A DNA stretch of 64,000 nt. Origin: Nigrospora sphaerica. Its lineage: Eukaryota; Ascomycota; Sordariomycetes; Amphisphaeriales; Apiosporaceae. The translations under genes and the position numbers were made by a program. The stretch is from contig JAGVVL010000002.1 of assembly GCA_018287875.1 (NCBI GenBank), forward strand, positions 4,154,001-4,218,000, read 5' to 3'. The first letter of the stretch is position 1, and each line of letters opens with the position of its first letter. The notes under the pieces are model-generated. The model saw only the letters and a program-made list of their open reading frames with translations. It was not told the origin of the DNA and made no database searches. Positions 49,601 to 59,661 of this stretch are shown here, piece after piece.

Positions 49601-49869
49601 CGCCCATGCCAGCATACATTGGGGAAAAGGCCAACCTGTCGATGTCTTCGGTATCGTGTCTGGGACGGGTCGAATTGTGTCGTCCAAGACCCCTTTCTCA
49701 CACCACGATAAGAGGCGAGCGAGCATTGTCTCGTCCTGCCAATCCTCCCAGGCTCGGCGAGGCTGTCCAATCATGGTCGGCGTCTCGTCTTTCTTCGTCA
49801 TTGCCGCGCGACGTTGCTGGTGCAATACTAGGTGGCAGAGTTCGCTTTCTCGGGTGGAGATAACGGCGC
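46619..49869. other. Intergenic region
   Basis: About 3.25 kb. The first ~500 bases are the divergent upstream region and probable leader of the SAPS gene, with a run of nine G at about 46921-46930. Around 47560-47640 there are several TACCTA/TAGGTA-type words in an AT-richer patch. No gene is recognised. Confidence 0.5.
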
Positions 49870-51342
49870 TCAATTCGCAAAGACTCGGACATTCAGGTCG
49901 ACGCTGCCCGTGGCGATAACACACCGAATCTGGACTTCCTGCGTCGGGGCTTTGGAAGCCCCGTTTGCTGGTACGCCATTCTGACCCTCGGCTGCGCCGT
50001 TGGGGCCCGACTCCTTCACGATCCCAGGAGCCCAACGGATGCACGATACAAAGTGAGCATGCACGTCTGACATGGTCTTGACGCACTTGCCATCCTGGCT
50101 CAAGTCCCAGCAGCGCAGTGTCTTGTCGTCGGATACACTCAGGAGGTATTTCCCGCCGGGGTGGAAGACTAGACCGCGGACCCAGTTGTCGTGGCCGGCG
50201 AGGGTCTTGATGCAATTGCCGCGGGCATCCCATAGACGGATGGACTTGTCTCTCGAGCCCGTCGCCATGAACTCGGCACTGCTCGACGCGGGCGGCGCCT
50301 TCTTCAGCCCCGCCAGGGGCGCCAGATATTGGTAAGCGGCGGGCGGCGCCAGCGTGCAGCACTCCACCACGTGTTCGTGGCCGATGAGGGTCAATTTGCT
50401 TTCCGGGTTCGCCAGCGAAATGTCCCACAATCGAGCCGTCTGGTCGTTGCCCGCCGACAGGAGAAAGCGACCGTCTGGGGACGGGCAAATGTCCCGCACC
50501 CAGTCGGCATGGCCGCGGATCGTCTTGACGCAGTAGCCAGTGGACACGTCCCATATGCGCAAGGTCTTGTCTCTTGATGCCGACACCAAGAGGTTCCCCG
50601 AGCTCGGCGCCCCCGCAGCGCCCGAGGGCACGAAACGAACTGCACTGACGCTGTGGTCGTGGCCTGGTAATGTCCTAATGTTCTTGTACTCGTCGGCGGG
50701 ATCCCACAGCTTGATGGTCAGATCACTGGAGCAGGAGGCCAGCAGGGTGCCGCCTCGGGGCCCACCGAAATCGACATCGAGAACGGCCTTGGTGTGGCCC
50801 TTGATGGTGCGTTCCAGCTCACCCAGTTCCCAGTCCCATATCTTAATGGTATAGTCTTCGGAGCCCGAGGCTAGCGAGGAGAAGACGGGGTGGAAAGCGA
50901 CGCAGGTGATGGGTTCTCTGTGGGACTGCAGCGTATGCCTTGCGGGAGACCTTGGCAGCCAGCTGGCGGGATCTTGGTTGCGGCGGGAGAGCGAGGTAGG
51001 GGTTGCGTTATCTATTTCCGACTGCAGTGCGGCGTTTCGGGCCTCGAGATCCATGATCTGGTGTTTGGCCCGTCAGTCAGCGGATGCCACGATGTCTTTG
51101 GGGGGCGAGGTCGGGCATCAGACCGGGGCGCGTACCTTTTTCTGCAGCCTCACGACGCTCGTCCATTTCTTCTCCAGGAGACCCTCGTATTTCTTGGACG
51201 TCGTGGCGTCAAAGCTGTCGCCCAGATCCAGCTCCTGGCGCAGAGCCTCGGCTGTATTCGGCAGGCCGTTGGATGACAGGTAGGCTATGATGGCCTTGTG
51301 CAGCTCTTCGGCCTGCCGTGACGTTAATATCGGACCACTCAT
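49870..51342 (-). CDS. nudF: Nuclear distribution protein NudF (LIS1/PAC1)
   Basis: On the minus strand, exons 51342-51136 and 51057-49870 join in phase 0 and give 464 residues. Residues ~8-36 form the LisH dimerisation motif ([20 protein letters not shown]), followed by a short coiled coil (~55-85, [12 protein letters not shown] then [15 protein letters not shown]). Seven WD40 repeats follow, with clear GH..WD ends: IKIWD, IKLWD, LRIWD, ARLWD, IRLWD, LRCWD, and a final repeat ending DLNVRVFAN. NudF/LIS1 binds cytoplasmic dynein and microtubule plus ends and is needed for nuclear migration in hyphae. A fungal-type insertion rich in Ala/Pro ([15 protein letters not shown]) sits in repeat 5, and another ([11 protein letters not shown]) in the last repeat. 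The frame is intact and the match to the family is unambiguous. Confidence 0.97.
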
Positions 51343-54300
51343 GATGATCCCTTGCTCTTTGCGCCCTCTGTCGGTCTCCCAGTTTGGCTCGCCCAGAGCC
51401 CCAGAAGCGTAAGTCTGGCCGACTTGGAGAGTGGCAGATTTGGAGGCGGGAATTTGGATTGCTGGTCGGCCGCCGTATCTGCTACCGGGTCTGCCCGCAA
51501 TCGTGGCACGTCGGGCGGTGAATGACCGGCCGTCTTGGTGGGCGCCGTCGTCTTCGTCAGTCAGTGCGTATGTGCGTGCGTGCGTGCTTTGCCTTCGCTG
51601 GTCCAATCCCCCTCGTGACTACGGACAAGGAAAGGAGCTACAATAAGTTTCGGCGTAGCGTGGTACACGGATGACTGAGCAGTCGCAGGGACGAGGAATT
51701 GTAAAGGGACGGGAGGTCAGGTCAAGTCCAAGAGGTAGAGGCTGCCTTTCCTTCAGCCAGAGGTGATGTACGGGGCCGCCAAAAGGCTGCGCTGTCACAC
51801 TGGCGGGCAGATACCTAGTACCTAAGGTAGGTTACCTTGTAGGTATGGGTCTTCGCGGGGTACAGTGGAAGCTCCAACGGCGGAGGTGATTTTTGCGCAT
51901 TGCTGGCGAGAGCCTAACTAGTGGGAGTAGGAAGTTGTGTATGGACTCCCTATGTGCATTTGAGTACCTGGTAGGAAGCATGGGTGTGTTGTGTGCCCCC
52001 CCCTCCCCCGGTCTCGGTCTCTGGGTTCGAGTGCCCAATGGGCAGCAAAGAGGCGGCGAGTCAGGGGGGCTTCCCATTCGTCTACAGAAGGACCAGACGC
52101 GAGTATCGTGTTGCCGTCGAGCGATTGGAATATTTCGAAGAGGTCCTTCAATGCACCCACCAATACGGGCAGTTGAATACCTTGCTCCCGGCCCTTTGCC
52201 TCGCATGACATACAAGATATAGATGCCGGTACGAAAGCACTACAGCCACGGCGCATAAATTGACGACCGATTCGTCCTATCAAAGTCGGAACCCGCATAC
52301 ATACAGATTATATAACCGTCCATCAGGTGGTCACGGGGAGGGGCTTCTTGCCCCCATCAATCTTGTGGACGTTCCAGGGTTGTCCCCTCGTGGGCAAACG
52401 CGGCGACGCCGTGGCATCGTGCTACAACAATCATGTTGGTCAACAACCTCCGTGGGAGTTGGACATCTGTCCCCAGCTTTTCTCGTTTCGTTTCTTCGTC
52501 TTTTCGTCGGTTCCGGCTGGGCTAGGGTGCTGTGTGCGTTGGCGAGTGATGGAGCGAGCCACTCGACGACCCGATCTCCATACATGCACAGCTCGTGGCC
52601 CTACGACCATTGTTGTGGTTTTCGCATGGAGCAACTTGCGGTGCAGACCCGGGCCCTTGCTTCGGTGCACGCGGCTTTTACTACCGTTGTCCCCGCCCAG
52701 CCGTTTCTATGGCAATGGACGGGCTGAGGGAGTGGGAGGGGCGCCCATGACCCTTGTTGCCGTGCATACCGAGTTTGTTTGGACGGTCCAATGTTTCTTC
52801 GGGCCGCCCATCAAAATCGCGTCCCGTCGTCAGCACAGGCCACGGGGACGGGCAAGCAAGCCCCTGTGACGTGGAAAATGCTCGCTCGGGTGCGGCTTTC
52901 GATCTCGTCGTATTCGGTCCGGTGGCCCTTGATGTTTTCCAGAGATCGAAACGCCTACCTTCCATACCGGTGACTGACTGACTACATGTAGTCGATGCTC
53001 CGTCCATTTCACACACCGTTCTCGGCTTGCCCATTGCCCATGGCGATGGTTAAGGAAGCACGTCGGCGGATAAGCAAAGGTACCTGCCTACCTAGGTAGG
53101 TAGGTACTTAGAAACCGATTTTCCGCTGAGGCTCAGGGTCATTGAGTTGTCGGGCATCCATGTTCCTGGTCTGGACGCCTGTCGAAAGGTAGCCGGGACG
53201 CGGCACCTACATTAGTAGGAATCTATCTGACTGAAATTTTTCTTCGGCCGCTTGGCTAACGGGATATCGGGCGGGCACAGCCTTGAAGTTGTCGGGACGC
53301 CTTGTTTCCTAATAGGCAGGGGCGCCAGTGACCGCGCTTCGGTTTGGCTTTCCAAGGGCTTCTTTCGCTCGGACCCCCGCCGCTGCCGACAGCCTCGCCA
53401 TGGATGACGGAACGAGGAAACCTTTTTGAAGCCCAAAGTGCCGTTAGTCGGAGCCCAACTTTCTCTGCGGATATCCTTCCTGGTACCTACCTCCTCACAG
53501 CGTCCCTCCGCACCCCCATTGTGGCTTACATGCTCCGGCCCTGATGCTGTCCGACATGTGTCCAGGGCCGCGCGGGCTCGGTACTACACCATGAACATCC
53601 AGAACGCTGCCAGCGGCCGTGCCGGGTTGGTCGCATCGCATCGCTTCATGCGTCCGACTGAGGGCAGGTCGGTGTGGTGCAGGTAGGGGAGTAGGTACAT
53701 AGTATAGTAGATGGGAGGTAGGGATGTGGATGTACCTATTGGGAAGTGAAGGTGTGGGATTCCCCTCCATATCCCACCCGCGCCGCCGCCCACAATTGGC
53801 CGGCTGGCGGCCGGCCACCAAAACACACACATCAATACAAGGTCATCACAGACAACGGCTATTCGTACACAGCCGCAGTCATGAGCAACCTAATCCGTCC
53901 CGTAGATACTTCAACTCGGATCCTCGCGCCTGCTTTTCTCCACGCCTGCGTCCCCTTCCCCCGCCCACCATTGCGCGTACGGATCTAGCCCTGCCAGGCC
54001 AACAGCTGGGAGGCAGAAAGGTAAAGTACCTTGCCGCCCGTCCCATGGATCCATGCTTTTCCTTACCTTCCTTGCCTCTTGTGCAGATACATCCATAATT
54101 CGTCAGTACACGCAGACAGCCATTGGCGACCCCACGCCGCATTCTTCGCCGGCTACGAGCAACCTTTCTCAGCGAAAGTTCCGAAGCCGAAGAAACTTCT
54201 CCAGCCTCAACCCAGCGTGACAAAGCGCCCGGACGCGACCCGCGAACCCATATCGACCCAACGCAGGTAGGTCCTCTCCCCTCTGTCCTCTGGCCATGCC

Positions 54301-54566
54301 GAGCAGCAGCAGCACCTTGGTCCGGCCCACCAGACGTGCGTTGGAGCCCGGCATGGCCTGAGAGAAGCCCGCGCACGCATCCCTTGCCGTGGAGGTGGAC
54401 TGCAGCTTCCTGCCTGTGCATTGGCTCGCCAGCTCGCTGCCTATTGTCCGTTGCCCCAAGGGAAATAGCCGCCCTCACGTGCCCCGAACCACCGCCGCCA
54501 CATGGATATCGTGGGCCCGGCGGCCTTCGCCCATTTCCCCTGAGCCTCACTGCCCTCTTACCCAAG
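51343..54566. other. Intergenic region between nudF and Stu2-type gene
   Basis: About 3.2 kb with no recognised gene. TACCTA-type words occur at 51811-51845 and form a near-perfect palindrome at 53080-53107. The last ~450 bases may include 5' untranslated exon sequence of the TOG gene: a plausible donor (GTAGGT) lies at about 54269. Confidence 0.5.
53080..53107. repeat. 28-base TACCTA palindrome
   Basis: Built from CCTACCTAGGTAGG-type words; the two 14-base halves are inverted copies with one mismatch, centred on CCTAGG. Related TACCTA/TAGGTA words recur in other spacers of the window but not in the coding exons I inspected. Confidence 0.85.
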
Positions 54567-57549
54567 ATGCATTTCGATGGCATGCGCAAGCCTTCCCTCC
54601 AGAAACTGATCCGGAAAGTAGCTCACGCAGTATCGCCGCCGTCCAAGCGAGCCGACGGCACCAGCTCCCCCGACTTTGCTTCCGTCTTCAGGAGCAAGAA
54701 GGCGAGGTCGAGAAAGAATCGCGATCCCGACTCCGCCACGCCCCCGGCTTCCGTGCCGTCGCTTACATCCGCATCGACCCTGACCCGGGACCTCGACACG
54801 CCCGCCAGCAACATGGCCGAAGGCGAGCCCGACTACAGCTCTCTGCCCCTGACGGAAAGATGGGTGCACAAGGTGTGGAAGGTGCGCAAGGGCGCGTACG
54901 AGGAGGCTGCCAAGCTGTTCGAGGTGACCCCTGACGAGTACGACCCGGTCTTCAGACCCTTTAACCAGGACCCCGGCCTGTGGAAAGGTGCGGTGGCAGA
55001 CTCCAACGTCGCGGCGCAATCCGACGGCATCGCCGCCTTTTGTGCCTTTCTGAAATTCGGCGGCAAGGAAAACGGCCAGCGGTCACGGGGCCAGGTCGTC
55101 GCCCCTATATGCGAAAAGGGCCTGATTTCCACCAGACCGGCTACCAAGACCTCCTCCGTCGAGGCCTTACTACTGCTCATTGAGCTGGACATACCAGGTC
55201 CCGTCATCGAAGAGATCCTGCCGGCCCTCTCAGCCAAGCTTCCCAAAGTCATTGCGGCCGCCCTCGCCGCCCTCACCACCATCTTCCACAGCTATGGCTG
55301 CAAAACAGTGGACCCCAAGCCTGTTCTCAAGCTCCTGCCTAAAGTATTCGGCCATGCCGACAAGAATGTGCGGGCCGAGGCAACAAACTTGGCCGTGGAG
55401 CTCTACCGATGGCTGCGGGAAGCGATGAAGCCCATGTTCTGGGGTGACCTGAAGCCGACACAGCAAGCAGATCTCGAGGCCCAATTCGAAAAGATCAAGG
55501 AGGAAGGGCCGGCCAAGCAGGAGCGTTTCTTGAGGTCGCAACAAGCAGCTATGGCTCGGGCCCCTCCCCCCGGTGCCGGGGGAGACGACGAGTACGACGA
55601 CGGCGACGGTGAGGAAGAAGCGGCCGAGGTCGATGCGTTCGACCTTGCCGAGCCACAGGACGTACTATCCAAGGTGCCCGGCGATTTCCACGACAAGCTT
55701 GCCTCGTCCAAGTGGAAAGACCGAAAGGAGGCTCTCGAGGCCCTGTATGCGATCCTGAACGTACCCAGGATCAAGGACGGCAATTACGACGAGATCAATC
55801 GCGGGCTGGCCAAGAGCATGAAAGATGCCAACGTTGCCGTCGTGACTCAGGCAGCGCAATGCATAGAGGTGCTCGCTAAGGGCCTTCGCAAGTCCTACGC
55901 CAAATACCGATCCATCGTTATGGCGCCAATCATGGAGCGTCTGAAGGAGAAGAAAGCGTCGGTTTCTGATGCCCTCGGCGCTGCGCTGGACCAGGTGTTC
56001 CTGGCTACGACGCTTTCCGACTGCATGGAGGAAACCACGGCCTTCCTCGGCCACAAAAACCCCCAGGTCAAGGAAGGCACCATGAAATTTCTCATTCGCT
56101 GTCTCCGCACAACACGCGATGTGCCGAACAAACAGGAGATCGCCACCCTGGTGGAGGCCGGAAAGAAGCTCCTGGCCGAATCTAGTGAAGGCCTGCGGTC
56201 TGGCGGCGCCGAAGTGCTGGGAACCATCATGAAAATCATCGGTGAACGCGCCATGAACCCGCATATGGAGGGCCTGGACGACATCCGCAAAACCAAGGTC
56301 AAGGAGTTCTTCGAAAAGGCTGAGGTCAAAGCCAAGGACAAGCCGAAGCCCCCTCCTGCTCCTGCCGCGCGAGCACCGCCTCCTGCTGCCAAGAAGATGG
56401 TCAAGAAGGCCCCTGCAGGCACCAAGAAGCCCGCTGCACCCGCGGCGCCCGCCGCAGCCGCAGCACCAGCTGCCGCAAAGACCAGCATGCCTAAGCCTGC
56501 CGGCCTGTCTGGGCTGAAAGCGCCTGGTGCCGGCCGGGGCCGGATCGGGGGCCCTGCGGCAGTGGCCTCTCCTCGTAGGCCCCCATCGGCGGCACCTCAA
56601 ATCATCGACGACTATTCGGACGAGGAGGAGCCTGCGCCAGCATCGCCACCTCCGCGGCCGCGAGTAGGTCTCGGCCGCGGCGGTCTGGCAGGACGCTCTC
56701 TGGCGAAACCCGCCGCGGCGGCAGCCCCGGCGCCCATGTCGACTTCGCCCACCCCCTCCAGCGGACTGACTGCTATGGAACGTGCCGAGCTGGAGGAGCT
56801 GCGCTCGACCAACGACCGCCTGATGAAGCAACTGGATGAGATGCGCCACGAAAAATCCAAGACGATGTCGGAAACACTGGAGCTGAAGAACCAGAATGCG
56901 CAGCTTATTGAAGACCATACGCGTGACGTGCTGAGCATTAAAGCGAAGGAGACGCAACTGGTTAGAGCAAGGAGCGATGCCGAGGCGGCCGAGCAGACCA
57001 ACGAGCGATTATGCCGGGAACTTGACCGTCTCAAGCGTGCCCTTAACAAAGCCGAGGCAGCCCAGGCCGCCAGTGGCCGAGCAAGCCCCGGCCGAGGCAG
57101 TCCCACGTATGACGACATGGGTCATTATCGAGACGGTGGCAGCCATGCTAGCGGCAGGTCGCAGAGAATGAGCTTCGCCAGCAACCACTCGGAGGAGAAG
57201 GAGAACGGGGACCTTCAGCCTCATTATTCCAGGAGCAAGATGATGAGCCCGGAGCTTCGATATGGTGGCAGTGGCTCGAGTGGACGCGCAAGTCCCGCCA
57301 GGGGCTTCCGAAGCGCGCCAGTCGAAGAGCCATTCGGCAACGGCGGCTCCGGGTCCGCCACAAGTTCGGTCGTTGGGGGTGGCGGCAGCAACGGCGTCGA
57401 AAGCTGGAAACGCGCGGCCGAGGTAACGAGCCAGCTGAAAGCGCGCATCGAGCAGATGAAGGTGAGTGTGCCCCTATGCAGTGACTGATTTTGTTGGGAG
57501 TGCGCCGCTGACGATGGAATAGGCCAGGCAGGGATTCAATAGGCCTTGA
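54567..57549 (+). CDS. Stu2/Alp14 TOG-domain microtubule polymerase
   Basis: Exons 54567-57461 and 57523-57549 give 973 residues. A more conservative start at 54813 (MAEGEPDYSS, good ACATGG context) gives 891, the usual family length. TOG1 begins at LPLTERWVHKVWKVRKGAYEEA. TOG2 (from FHDKLASSKWKDRKEALEAL) follows an acidic linker. Then comes a basic Ala/Pro/Lys-rich region (KKAPAGTKKPAAPAAP) that would bind the microtubule lattice, a coiled coil from ~737 (ERAELEELRSTNDRL) for dimerisation, and a Ser/Gly-rich tail. The last exon encodes only ARQGFNRP, matching the conserved C-terminal end of the family and supporting the final 61-base intron. XMAP215-type proteins add tubulin at plus ends and act at spindle poles and kinetochores. 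The extra N-terminus (MHFDGMRKPSLQKLI..) is basic and phospho-site-like, with coding-type codon use. Confidence 0.92.
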
Positions 57550-59070
57550 GACCGTAATGGTATGCAAGCAACCAAGCTTGACGACGGCTACTCGGGGCGA
57601 TGCGAGGCGTGTAGGGCGTGGGGCTGAGGGTTGGGATTGGCTTGTTTGTGGAAGATGCATTTCTACGGCGTCAATCGGATACATACCCCTTTTCGGTTGT
57701 TTTCCTCTCACATTGTGGAAGAGGCTGTTCTAGAGATGTTAATGATACCTGCTTTCAACTTTGTCATTTTTACTTCCTCCTCTCTACGCTATATCTATCG
57801 CTAACATTCATGTTCCGCGGTCCCGTCACGCGCCATTTCGGATTGCCGTCTCTGTGACGCTGTTACGTGAAAGCCTCCTTCCCTTGTCGGTGCAGCCGCG
57901 CAGACCTTGCCAAGAAAAAGAAAAGGGGCGGCGGTGATATTCATTAGCCCAGGCGCGCATTGTTCTCCTGCAGCCGGTCTTGCTTATTGGCTACATACCA
58001 CTTCGGCACAGCACGCGTACCTCAAATCACTCCCTACTATTTCTCTCGTCAGTGAGAGTTTTCGTCAATATGGCACATGGCGCCTGTGAAGACCTCAACT
58101 ACGTCTGATGATTTCTGGCTCAACCCTGTCACCCATTAGGGAAAGCGTAGAGGTGGTTGTCTTGGGGTGACGGGCCACACACGGTTTCACCGCGACGCGA
58201 ATCAACGGCACACGTACGCAAAGTTAACGATATTTGGCAGGTATATTAGCACTACAAATGCTATCCCAGATCTGGCCCCAGTCGACAGTCTCACAAGGCA
58301 GCCCTCGGTCAAGGGTTGCTAAGAAAGGACCGTCTCGAGGAACAGGATTATCTGAGCGTCAGGCCGCAAGGGGCCCAACGAAGACCAACAACGCGTGGAA
58401 GTGGTCTGACCTGCCGCTCGCCCACCAATAGCCAATCTGATGTCATCGTAACCGACAGCACCAACACGTCCGTAGGCCCCCGAATGGGGCCCACGAAGCG
58501 TCGACGGGCCGTCCCGGCGTACCTGGGACACCACGCCGAACGGGCCAAGGCAACTCCTGCCGCACGACGGGAACGAGAGTCCTCTCGCGCTTCGACAGCA
58601 GCGTGAGTAAAGTGCATGTCTAGTATGCGGCCCCGGGGTCCCCGAGAGCGAGAACCCGGAAATGGGGGGCCCGTCTCATATCCAATGAGAAGAGGCCTAG
58701 TCTAAATAAGCGACGGGGGATGCGGCGCGTCATGCAGCGATGACGGGAGGCCGCAATGTGACGCCGTGTATGAGATTAATGCATCCAATCGAATTCGCCT
58801 CCTCGCAGGTGCCTTTCCGGGGGACACCCGCGCACCCGCAAACCGCGGGATGGGGAAAATGTCATCAAACGCCGAGTCTAGATGTAATGAAGATGCTGAG
58901 GAGGGGGAAACGCGATGATCGATAAGTTGAGGGTAAAAGCAAGGCCAGGCCGGAAAGAGCGCCGTCACCGAGATGTTCAGTGTAAAGAAATGCCGGGGTA
59001 TCTCGAGAGTAATAGGAAGATGATGCAAGGTTCGCTGGCGCGATTTGTTTCCCTCGTCACCCCAGCCAGT
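57550..59070. other. Convergent spacer, Stu2-type / His-rich gene
   Basis: About 1.5 kb between two converging genes. No gene is recognised. AT-rich patches near 57740-57800 would suit 3'-end formation for the TOG gene. Confidence 0.5.
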
Positions 59071-59661
59071 TTAGTGCTTCTTCTGCTCGCCGCCTGATTT
59101 GGCTGGGGCGGGCTGGGTGTGATGATGCTGGTGGTGGTGATGGTGGTTGTGTGAGTGAGCATGTTGCTGCCGCACCTAGAAGTATGTCAGGATCCGAGAA
59201 GGGAGGTCGCCAGGACGGGTCCGCTCGTGACAAAAACTTACCCGTTGGCGACCGCGGCGCTCCTCTTCCGGAGGGCTCGCCGCTCGCGTGCGTTCCTCCT
59301 CGTACCAGGCACTGAGGCTCTTGCCTCCGAACATTAGGTCATCATCGTCGATGTCGATGGGCGTCATCCATCCCTGGCCGGCCAGTTCCACCTCGCTGGG
59401 AAGGTAGTAGTAAGACATATCGTCGTGTTGGCGGTGAGCAGCGGATGTCTGGGTGGTAACCATTTTCAGGGGTGACGGGTTGACGATCTGCGTATGACCA
59501 CTGAAGCGCTTGGAGACAGACTGCGGAGACGGCGAAGAGCGGGAGCTCGCGTGGTGGTGGTGGTGAGGGTGGTGTTGCCCGTGGTAGTGGCTGGACTGCG
59601 ATGAGGTTCGGCTGCGCGGCTTTCGATTTTCGTCGGAGGCCGTGGGGTTGGACCGCGACAT
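59071..59661 (-). CDS. Small histidine-rich protein, function unknown
   Basis: On the minus strand, exons 59661-59242 and 59175-59071 join in phase 0 through a 66-base intron (donor GTAAGT) and give 174 residues. An in-frame ATG at 59700 would add 13. The N-terminus is polar, Ser/Arg/His-rich with a run of five histidines (HHPHHHHHASS). The middle (from about residue 80) looks folded and specific: MSYYYLPSEVELAGQGWMT, then PIDIDDDDLMFGGKSLSAWYEEE. The second exon is again His-rich (HAHSHNHHHHHQHHH) and ends PAKSGGEQKKH. No known domain is recognised. Metal binding or condensate formation are possible from composition only. Codon choice in the middle block and the clean intron support a real gene. 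Confidence 0.75.

Noticed and set aside
49586..50554. 322-codon frame on the minus strand
   Set aside because: Out-of-frame shadow of the nudF WD40 exon. The WD repeats are clear in the other frame.
52015..52045. tRNA-like T-arm (GGGTTCGAGTGCCC)
   Set aside because: Loop size and stem do not fit, and no acceptor, D or anticodon arms are found around it. No tRNA was supported anywhere in the window.
55665..56957. 430-codon frame on the minus strand
   Set aside because: It is the exact antisense shadow of the TOG/coiled-coil coding exon of the Stu2-type gene.
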